DNA from: Nocardia aurea | Lineage (GTDB): Bacteria; Actinomycetota; Actinomycetes; Mycobacteriales; Mycobacteriaceae | Length of the DNA: 64,000 nt | Reading direction: 5' to 3' | Assembly (NCBI RefSeq): GCF_003123685.1 | Contig: NZ_QCYJ01000170.1 | Coordinates: 124,001-188,000, forward strand | Notes under the pieces: generated by a model | Told to the model about the DNA's origin: nothing | What the model saw: only the letters and a program-made list of their open reading frames with translations | Database searches by the model: none | Part shown: piece after piece, positions 58,407-64,000 of the stretch | Position numbering within the stretch: position 1 is the stretch's first letter | How the letters are laid out: each line of letters begins with the position of its first letter | Made by a program: the position numbers and the translations under genes

Positions 58407-59405
58407 ATGACGATCGCCGTTCCTCCGACACGAACGCGATTCGCCCAGCGGGGCGAACTGTCCGGCGCCGTCATCGATGCGCTCGGCCGGTCACCGGGTT
58501 CCCCGCTGCCCGGGCTCGGTTCGGTCGACCCTTTCGGCGATGACCTGCACTTGGCGCTGCACACCTGTTACGAGTTGCACTACCAGGGATTTCCCGAGGT
58601 CGATCCCGGGTGGGAATGGGATCCGGGGCTGCTGACGCTGCGCGCGGAGATGGAGCGGGTGTTCCTCGACGCCCTGCGCGAGGCCGTCCCCGGCGGTGAC
58701 GATCTGGACACCGAACTCGAACGTTTGCTGGTCGTCCCCGACGAGCCTTCCGGGACCGGCGCCTACCTGCTCGACGAAGGTCACTGGTGGCAGGTCCGCG
58801 AATATTTCCTGCACCGGTCGATCTACCACCACAAAGAGGCCGATCCCTACGCGTGGATGATCCCGCGATTGCGCGGGCAGGCCAAGGCCTCGCTGGTCGC
58901 GGTGGAATTCGACGAGTTCGGCGGCGGGCGCGGCGACCGCGTCCACGCGCAGCTGTACGCCGATCTGCTGGCGGGCGCGGGTCTGAACCCCGACTATCTG
59001 CACTACCTCGATGTGGTCGGCGCGCCGATGCTCGCGCTGGTCGACATGATGTCGCTGTTCGGCCTGCATCGCCGCCATCGCGGCGCCCTGGTCGGGCATC
59101 TGGCCGCGGTCGAGATCACCTCGCCGCCGGGAGCTCGGCGCATGGTGGACACCCTGCGTCGATTCGACGCCGACCCCGCGTGCATCCGTTTCTACACCGA
59201 GCACGTCGAAGCCGACGCCGTCCACGAACAGGTGATGCGCCACGGCGTCATCGCCGACCTGCTGGTGCAGGAACCGGAGCAACGCGCCGCGATGGTATTC
59301 GGCATCCAGGTGACGAATCTGCTCGAGGATCGGTTTGCCGAATATATGCTGGATGCTTGGCGAGCCGGTCGCAGCTCGCTGCGTGAAGGGGCGGCCGATG
59401 CATAA
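58407..59405 (+). CDS. Iron-containing redox enzyme family protein (haem-oxygenase-like diiron fold)
   Basis: A 332-residue all-helical protein. Metal-ligand candidates in the spacing of haem-oxygenase-like diiron oxidases are E132/H136 in REYFLHRSIYHHKEADPYAW, E167/E170 with H180 in VAVEFDEFGGGRGDRVHAQL, and a late ACIRFYTEHVEADAVHEQVM helix rich in Glu, Asp and His. The family includes SznF and UndA; the actinobacterial subfamily here has no known reaction. First gene of an operon with an MTQ2-like methyltransferase (8-bp overlap) and a CDGSH protein; expressed from a consensus SigF promoter. ATG at 58407 is chosen to fit that promoter and normal length. Confidence 0.82.
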   Translation: MTIAVPPTRTRFAQRGELSGAVIDALGRSPGSPLPGLGSVDPFGDDLHLALHTCYELHYQGFPEVDPGWEWDPGLLTLRAEMERVFLDALREAVPGGDDLDTELERLLVVPDEPSGTGAYLLDEGHWWQVREYFLHRSIYHHKEADPYAWMIPRLRGQAKASLVAVEFDEFGGGRGDRVHAQLYADLLAGAGLNPDYLHYLDVVGAPMLALVDMMSLFGLHRRHRGALVGHLAAVEITSPPGARRMVDTLRRFDADPACIRFYTEHVEADAVHEQVMRHGVIADLLVQEPEQRAAMVFGIQVTNLLEDRFAEYMLDAWRAGRSSLREGAADA

Positions 59406-60078
59406 CCCGCTGCGAATCCCGCACCGAGTCCTGCTTCGTCCGCCGGGGGTCTACCCACCACAGGCCGACACCTGGCTGCTCGCCCGCGCCCTGGTCGAAG
59501 CCGGAATCCCACGCGGCGCGCACGCACTCGACGTCTTCACCGGCACCGGCGCACTCGCCATCGCCGCCGCCCGCATCGGCGCCGCGACGGTCACCGCCGT
59601 CGACATCTCCCGCCGAGCCGCCGCGGCCGCCTGGCTCAACCTGCGCCTGCGCGGCGTCGCCGCCGAAGTCCACTGTGGAGACTTCGCCTCGGTATTCGGA
59701 CACCACCACTACGACCTCGTCGTCGCGAACCCTCCGTATGTCCCCGCGCCGAACGACACCGCCGTCGGCCGGGCCCGCGCCTGGGACGCCGGCGCGGACG
59801 GACGCGCGATCCTGGACCGGCTCTGCGACCTCGTCCCCGCCGCGCTCGCCCCACGCGGCACCGCCCTGATCGTGCATTCGGCCCTGTCCGATCCCGGCCG
59901 CACCCTGGACACCCTGCGCGAACACGGATTGAAGGCCGCGGTCGTCGCCCGCGCGACCGTTCCGTTCGGACCGGTACTGCGGGCCCGCGCGGCCTGGTTG
60001 ACCGAAACCGAACGCATCGACCCGAGCGACGACACCGAGGATCTGGTGGTGATCCGTGGTGACCGCATCCGGCGATGA
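59398..60078 (+). CDS. HemK2/MTQ2-like protein methyltransferase
   Basis: A 226-residue class I methyltransferase. It opens with VLLRPPGVYPPQADTWLLAR, typical of this subgroup; motif I is ALDVFTGTGALAIAAARIGA (about 42-61), then VTAVDISRRA; the catalytic motif IV is LVVANPPYVPAP (NPPY, about 106-117), the glutamine/asparagine N-methyltransferase hallmark. Relatives methylate a Gln in protein release factors, but the genuine prmC sits elsewhere in actinobacteria, so another target is likely, perhaps a partner protein in the operon. Starts 8 bp inside the preceding gene. Confidence 0.85.
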   Translation: MHNPLRIPHRVLLRPPGVYPPQADTWLLARALVEAGIPRGAHALDVFTGTGALAIAAARIGAATVTAVDISRRAAAAAWLNLRLRGVAAEVHCGDFASVFGHHHYDLVVANPPYVPAPNDTAVGRARAWDAGADGRAILDRLCDLVPAALAPRGTALIVHSALSDPGRTLDTLREHGLKAAVVARATVPFGPVLRARAAWLTETERIDPSDDTEDLVVIRGDRIRR

Positions 60079-60265
60079 TCCCCCACGAATGACCTTCACC
60101 GACGACGGCCCCGCCCTCGTCGAAGGCCCGATCGACCTGGTCACCGCCGACGGTCGCACCATCCACTGCGACCGATTCATGGTCGCGATCTGCCTGTGCC
60201 GCCGGTCGAAGAACTATCCGCTCTGCGACACGAGCCACCGTCACCGCGAGCGCCACCTCGAATGA
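60056..60265 (+). CDS. CDGSH iron-sulfur domain protein
   Basis: A 69-residue small protein with the CDGSH motif in variant form: CLCRRSKNYPLCDTSH, ligands C46, C48, C57 and H61 (3-Cys/1-His, 2Fe-2S). Gly of 'CDGSH' is Thr here, which I associate with the actinobacterial version that travels with these neighbours. Such clusters transfer electrons or Fe-S units and are pH and redox sensitive. Start is uncertain: GTG at 60056 (overlaps the methyltransferase end) or ATG at 60089 (MTFTDDGPALVEG). Last gene of the SigF-controlled trio. Confidence 0.85.
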   Translation: MVTASGDDPPRMTFTDDGPALVEGPIDLVTADGRTIHCDRFMVAICLCRRSKNYPLCDTSHRHRERHLE

Positions 60266-60305
60266 GGCGCCACCGTATCCACCGTGGCCGGATGGCGGTG
60301 CAGGG

Positions 60306-60329
60306 GTTGGACTTCGGAGTTTCGGGTAT
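60306..60329 (+). promoter_or_regulatory. Weak SigF-like promoter upstream of the HAD-GH65 pair
   Basis: GTTG (60306-60309), 14 bases, GGGTAT (60324-60329). A second GGGGGTAT lies at about 60362 with GTTT only 12 bases before it. Either is a degenerate match; the position, 40-65 bp before the HAD start, is sensible. Confidence 0.35.
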
Positions 60330-60370
60330 CGCGGTGACATGGTCGTTTCCGTGGTGACGGGGGTATCGGC

Positions 60371-61123
60371 GTGGTGATGGGATTGCCGGATTCGGTGACA
60401 GCGGTGCTGTTCGATCTCGACGGGGTGCTGACCAGTACTGCCGTACTACATCGGCGCGCGTGGAAGCAGGTCTTCGACAGTTATCTGGCCGACCACGCGG
60501 GGCCGGATGAACGGCCGTTCGACGAGCGCGACTACCTGGAGTACGTGGACGGTCGCCCCCGCCAGGAAGGTGTGCGCGCCTTCCTGGTATCGCGCGACAT
60601 CACCCTGCCGGACGGCGATCCCGGCGATCCCGGCGACCCGGCCGACGCGCTGACCGTGTACGGGTTGGGAAACCGCAAGAACCAGGTGTTGCTCGCGATC
60701 ATCGAGAACGAAGGGGTACAGGCGTATCCGGGATCGGTGGCCTACGTCCGCGCGGTTCGTGATCAGGGGCTGCGAGTCGGTGTGGTGACATCGTCGACGA
60801 ACGCCGAGGCGGTCCTCGCCGCGACCGGGCTCGACCGATTCGTCGATGTCCGCGTGGACGGCGCGACGATCGCCGCCCGCGGGCTGCGCGGCAAACCCGA
60901 GCCGGATTCCTTCCTCGCGGCCGCCGAGCAGCTCGGGGTTCGACCCGAGCACGCCGCGGTGTTCGAGGACGCCATCTCGGGGGTGCGCGCGGGCCGCGCC
61001 GGTCGGTTCGGCTATGTCGTCGGGGTCGACCGCGTGCGCGATTCCGAACACGCGCGGGCACTGCTCGAGGTGGGCGCGGATATCGTGATTCCCGACCTGT
61101 CGAGTTTGCGGGCGACCCGATGA
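60371..61123 (+). CDS. HAD-superfamily hydrolase, beta-phosphoglucomutase-like
   Basis: A 250-residue HAD-IA enzyme. Motif I VLFDLDGVLTSTAVLHRRAW (D-x-D with Asp nucleophile, about residues 12-31), motif II VVTSSTNAEAVLAATGL, Lys of motif III in RGLRGKPEPDSFLAAAEQLG, and motif IV AAVFEDAISGVRAGRAG. KPEPD and FEDA.SGV are those of beta-phosphoglucomutases, which turn beta-glucose-1-phosphate into glucose-6-phosphate. A 9-base repeat encodes GDPGDPGDP in the cap region. Start GTG 60371, or ATG 60377. Overlaps the GH65 start by 4 bp; a GH65 phosphorylase makes beta-Glc-1-P, so the pair forms a short pathway. Confidence 0.88.
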   Translation: MVMGLPDSVTAVLFDLDGVLTSTAVLHRRAWKQVFDSYLADHAGPDERPFDERDYLEYVDGRPRQEGVRAFLVSRDITLPDGDPGDPGDPADALTVYGLGNRKNQVLLAIIENEGVQAYPGSVAYVRAVRDQGLRVGVVTSSTNAEAVLAATGLDRFVDVRVDGATIAARGLRGKPEPDSFLAAAEQLGVRPEHAAVFEDAISGVRAGRAGRFGYVVGVDRVRDSEHARALLEVGADIVIPDLSSLRATR

Positions 61124-63465
61124 GCGCGCACAGCCAGGGATTCGAGATCGACGATTGGCAATTGCGTTGGCGCGGGCTCGATCTGACCGCGCTGCCACGC
61201 ACGGAGTCGATCTTCGCCCTGTCCAACGGCCATATCGGATTGCGCGGCGGGCTAGAGGAGGGCGAACCGGTCGACACACCGGGCACCTACCTCAACGGGT
61301 TCTACGAGAAGCGGCAGTTCCCGCACGCGGAGTCCGGATACGGGTATCCCGAGCACGCCCAATCGCTGGTCAATGTCACCAACGGCAAGATCATCCGGCT
61401 CTTCGTCGAGGACGAGCCGGTGGATGTCCGCTACGGCGAGACCGCCGAGCACGACCGGGTGCTCGACTTCCGATCCGGCACGCTGCGCCGCAACACCGTG
61501 TGGACCTCACCGACCGGACGGCGGGTGCGCATCCGCAGCGAACGACTGGTGTCGTTCACCGAGCGCGCACTCGCGGTCATCCGCTACGAGGTGGAACCGC
61601 TCGACGACGATCTGGATCTGGTCCTCCAATCGGATCTGCTCACCAACGAACCGATCGCGGCCCCCGGCCGCGACCCCCGGCTGGCCGCCGCGCTCGATCG
61701 GCCGCTGATCGCCGATCTCGCTGTGACGCGGAACTATTCGGCGCTGCTGGCGCACCACACCGCCGCCTCCGGCCTGCGTATGGCGGCGGGTATGGACCAC
61801 GAACTCGAGGCGCACCGCACCCCGCGCTGCGATATCCACGCCGAGGACGATCTCGCGCGGCTGACTCTCGCGGTGGATGTGGCCAAGGGCGATCGTCTGC
61901 GCCTGACCAAATATCTCGGCTACGGATGGTCGAGTCAGCGTTCGACACCGGCGCTGCGCGCCCAGGTCGACGCCGCACTCGCCGCCGGTATGGAAACCGG
62001 ATGGGACGAACTGCTCGAGCGTCAGCGCGCGTACCTGGACAAATTCTGGGCCAACGCCGATATCGAGATCGACGGCGATCCCGAGATGCAGCAGGCGATC
62101 AGGTTCGCGTTGTTCCATGTCCTCCAGGCGGGCGCGCGCGGCGAGACACGCGCGATTCCGGCGAAGGGACTGACCGGCCCCGGCTACGACGGGCATTCGT
62201 TCTGGGACACCGAGATATTCGTCCTTCCCGTGCTGACCCACACGATGCCGATGGCGGCACGCGATGCCCTGCGCTGGCGGCATTCGACCCTCGACCAGGC
62301 GCGCAGGCGCGCGCACGAACTGCGCCAGTCCGGCGCCATGTTCCCGTGGCGTTCGATCAACGGCGAGGAAGGTTCGGGCTACTGGCCCGCCGGAACCGCC
62401 GCCGTGCACGTGTCGGCCGATATCGCCCACGCGACCGTCCGGTACCTGGCGGCGACCGGCGACGAGCATTTCGAGACCGAGGCGGGCGCCGAACTGCTGG
62501 TCGAGACGGCGCGGATGTGGGCGAGCCTGGGCCACCACGACAGCAACGCGACATTCCGGATCGACGGCGTGACGGGTCCCGACGAGTATTCCGCGCTGGC
62601 CGACAACAACATCTACACCAATGTGATGGCCAGGCAGAACATGCGCGAGGCCGCCGAAACCTGTTCGCGGCGAACTGATCTCGCCGAACGTCTCGGGGTC
62701 GGCGCGGACGAGATCGCCCGCTGGCGCGAATGCGCCGAGGAAATGGCGATGCCCTACAACGAGGAATTGCGGGTCCACGAGCAGTCCGAAGGGTTCACCC
62801 GGCACGCGCGGTGGGATTTCGAGGCCACACCCGCCGACCACTATCCGCTGTTGCTGCACTACCCGTACTTCGACCTCTACCGCAGGCAGGTCGTCAAACA
62901 GGCCGATCTCACGCTGGCCATGTACCTGTGCCCCGACGAGTTCACCGACGAGCAGAAGGCCCGCAACTTCGAGTACTACGAAGGGTTGACCGTGCGCGAC
63001 TCCTCCCTCTCGGCGAGCGCGCAGGCCATCATGGCGGCCGAGGTGGGCCATCTGGATCTGGCCTACGACTATTTCGTCGAGGCGGGTCTCACCGATCTGC
63101 ACGATCTGCACGACAATGTCGCGGGCGGGCTGCATATCGCCTCGCTCGCGGGAACCTGGTTGAGTTGCGTCGCCGGATTCGGCGGTATGCGCGTGCACCG
63201 CGACGGCGCGACCTTCGCGCCCAGACTGCCCGCCGCGCTCGACAAGCTGACATTCCGCATTCTGTGGCGCGAGAGCCGGATCTCGGTCGAGGTCACCGCC
63301 GACAAGGCCACCTACCGACTGCTCGCGGGCGACCCCGTCACGCTCGGCCACCACGGCCACCGATTCACCCTCGCCGACGATCCGGTCGTGCGGGAGATAC
63401 CGGAGCACACGCCGCCGACGCCGCCGCGGATCCCCGCGGGGCGCCCGCCCTACCGACGCGGCTGA
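61120..63465 (+). CDS. GH65 family glycoside phosphorylase/hydrolase (maltose-, kojibiose- or trehalose-type)
   Basis: A 781-residue protein with the three GH65 parts: N-terminal beta-sandwich (LDLTALPRTESIFALSNGHI, GLRGGLEEGEPVDTPGTYLN), linker and (alpha/alpha)6 barrel with IPAKGLTGPGYDGHSFWDTE, SGAMFPWRSINGEEG, catalytic acid in RIDGVTGPDEYSALADNNIY, and VVKQADLTLAMYLCPDEF with the phosphate-side region SSLSASAQAIMAAEVGHLDL, then a small C-terminal sheet. 'KQAD' and 'SLS.S.H/Q' are typical of phosphorolytic members. With the coupled beta-phosphoglucomutase it likely degrades an alpha-linked disaccharide to Glc-6-P. Exact disaccharide not predictable. Confidence 0.9.
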   Translation: MSAHSQGFEIDDWQLRWRGLDLTALPRTESIFALSNGHIGLRGGLEEGEPVDTPGTYLNGFYEKRQFPHAESGYGYPEHAQSLVNVTNGKIIRLFVEDEPVDVRYGETAEHDRVLDFRSGTLRRNTVWTSPTGRRVRIRSERLVSFTERALAVIRYEVEPLDDDLDLVLQSDLLTNEPIAAPGRDPRLAAALDRPLIADLAVTRNYSALLAHHTAASGLRMAAGMDHELEAHRTPRCDIHAEDDLARLTLAVDVAKGDRLRLTKYLGYGWSSQRSTPALRAQVDAALAAGMETGWDELLERQRAYLDKFWANADIEIDGDPEMQQAIRFALFHVLQAGARGETRAIPAKGLTGPGYDGHSFWDTEIFVLPVLTHTMPMAARDALRWRHSTLDQARRRAHELRQSGAMFPWRSINGEEGSGYWPAGTAAVHVSADIAHATVRYLAATGDEHFETEAGAELLVETARMWASLGHHDSNATFRIDGVTGPDEYSALADNNIYTNVMARQNMREAAETCSRRTDLAERLGVGADEIARWRECAEEMAMPYNEELRVHEQSEGFTRHARWDFEATPADHYPLLLHYPYFDLYRRQVVKQADLTLAMYLCPDEFTDEQKARNFEYYEGLTVRDSSLSASAQAIMAAEVGHLDLAYDYFVEAGLTDLHDLHDNVAGGLHIASLAGTWLSCVAGFGGMRVHRDGATFAPRLPAALDKLTFRILWRESRISVEVTADKATYRLLAGDPVTLGHHGHRFTLADDPVVREIPEHTPPTPPRIPAGRPPYRRG

Positions 63466-63670
63466 CCTGCCGCCCGGACAGCACTCCGGTCCCGCACCAC
63501 CACGAGATTCACCCGTTCCGGATGACGCCGCGCCGCGCGCCGAATGTTTCGCTGGAACCGACTCACCGCGCCCGCTCCGGCCGACGGGGTCCGAGACGAG
63601 CCGGGTGCGGACGGATCAGGCCGCGCCGGTCTGAATCCGTCGCCGGATCTTCCCGAACAGAGGAGTACTC

Positions 63671-64000
63671 GTGAGCGAGTATCCACCGATCGCCGAGCAC
63701 GGTATCGTCGGCGATCTCCAGACGGCGGCGCTGGTGTCCTCGGCGGGCACTATCGACTGGTGGTGTGCCCCGCGATTCGACTCACCGAGCGTCTTCGCCT
63801 CGCTGCTGGACAGCGAACGTGGCGGATACTGCCGGATCGCGGTCGATTCCACCACCAATCATGTGACGGTCCGGCAGCTCTACCTCTCGGATACCGCGAT
63901 CCTCGTGACCCGCTTCGCCGGCCCGGACGGCGTCGGTGAGGTCGCCGACTTCATGGATCCGATCCCGGCCCGGGAACCCACCGATCGCCACCGACTGGTC
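63671..64000 (+). CDS. GH15 family (glucoamylase/trehalase-like) protein, N-terminal part, runs off the window
   Basis: An open frame from the GTG at 63671 to the window end (110 codons). It reads YPPIAEHGIVGDLQTAALVS, SAGTIDWWCAPRFDSPSVFA and SLLDSERGGYCRIAVDSTTN, the well-known trehalase-like N-terminal domain of bacterial GH15 proteins ('I.D...GD..TAALV...G.IDW.C.PRFDSP..FA.LL'). Mycobacterial members are trehalases. AGAGGAG precedes the GTG by 6 bases. It continues the alpha-glucan/trehalose theme of the HAD-GH65 pair, 205 bp upstream. The catalytic domain lies beyond the window. Confidence 0.88.
   Translation, partial: MSEYPPIAEHGIVGDLQTAALVSSAGTIDWWCAPRFDSPSVFASLLDSERGGYCRIAVDSTTNHVTVRQLYLSDTAILVTRFAGPDGVGEVADFMDPIPAREPTDRHRLV

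Noticed and set aside
60619..60645. Short tandem 9-base repeat (GGCGATCCC type) as a possible repeat array
   Set aside because: It is only three imperfect units inside the HAD coding sequence (GDPGDPGDP) and keeps frame; not a CRISPR or regulatory repeat.
61507..63408. A 633-codon minus-strand frame opposite the GH65 gene
   Set aside because: The GH65 protein has intact catalytic motifs along its whole length; the antisense frame has no recognisable domain and no ribosome site.
1..64000. CRISPR arrays, rRNA, tRNA genes and intact insertion sequences
   Set aside because: No regularly spaced repeats, no cloverleaf-like or rRNA segments and no transposase motif were seen on either strand.

Overview
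The window is high-GC actinobacterial DNA that most resembles a Nocardia (or close Rhodococcus-like) chromosome. Reasons: GC-rich wobble positions, frequent GTG starts, many 4-bp ATGA/GTGA gene overlaps, a rifampicin monooxygenase very like that of Nocardia farcinica with a rifamycin-associated palindrome beside it, an F420/deazaflavin (Ddn-type) protein, an ECF41 sigma factor and a SigF-type sigma factor. No rRNA, tRNA, CRISPR array or intact insertion sequence was seen. Genus assignment is inference.

Layout. 1-4.8 kb: end of a subtilase-like gene, a tetR-agpS (ether-lipid synthase) pair divergent from a methyltransferase whose promoter carries two tandem palindromes, and a zinc-finger/coiled-coil gene with an AT-rich upstream region. 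5-7.8 kb: an ABC-ATPase relic and lineage-specific hypothetical genes. 7.9-14.5 kb: rox with a rifamycin-associated element, a flavin oxidoreductase with an ECF41-type promoter, the ECF41 sigma factor, an NmrA/HxlR divergent pair and an orphan tyrosine recombinase. 14.6-24.2 kb: MBL hydrolase, PH-like membrane protein, acyltransferase, a GT4 glycosyltransferase coupled to a glycogen-debranching enzyme, a Ddn-like protein, PRC-barrel, TspO and 6-phosphogluconate dehydrogenase. 24.2-31.8 kb: DUF4231 protein, a BisC-type molybdoenzyme, GNAT, methyltransferase, secreted GH1, a DHFR-like protein and a CPBP protease. 31.9-41 kb: a tight six-gene operon (multicopper oxidase, alpha/beta hydrolase, MpaB/Lcp-like haem oxygenase, CrtC-like protein, homogentisate dioxygenase, aldehyde dehydrogenase) divergent from a TetR gene. 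41-47.7 kb: a degenerate OmpR-type regulator, then a six-gene biotin-uptake operon in which BioY, EcfA and EcfT are interleaved with two acyl-CoA ligases and a thiolase behind a BioQ-like palindrome. 48-55.5 kb: aldo-keto reductase, DJ-1-like protein, peptide deformylase, SGNH lipoprotein, acyl-CoA dehydrogenase-like protein, PhoU and a PLD/cardiolipin synthase. 55.7-64 kb: a SigF-centred locus.

The strongest unifying signal is a set of GTTT-N15-GGGTA promoters (SigF/SigB type) in front of sigF itself, the holin-like/DUF3618/DUF4235 envelope operon, the haem-oxygenase-like/MTQ2-like/CDGSH operon and tspO. Weaker versions precede a small membrane protein, the GT4-debranching pair and the HAD-GH65 pair. 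The picture is a general-stress regulon covering envelope, redox/iron and alpha-glucan functions. The most interesting poorly described systems are the haem-oxygenase-like/methyltransferase/CDGSH trio, the ligase-thiolase-biotin transporter operon, and the MpaB/homogentisate dioxygenase/laccase catabolic operon.

All calls come from reading the sequence and from recalled family motifs; no database search was run.
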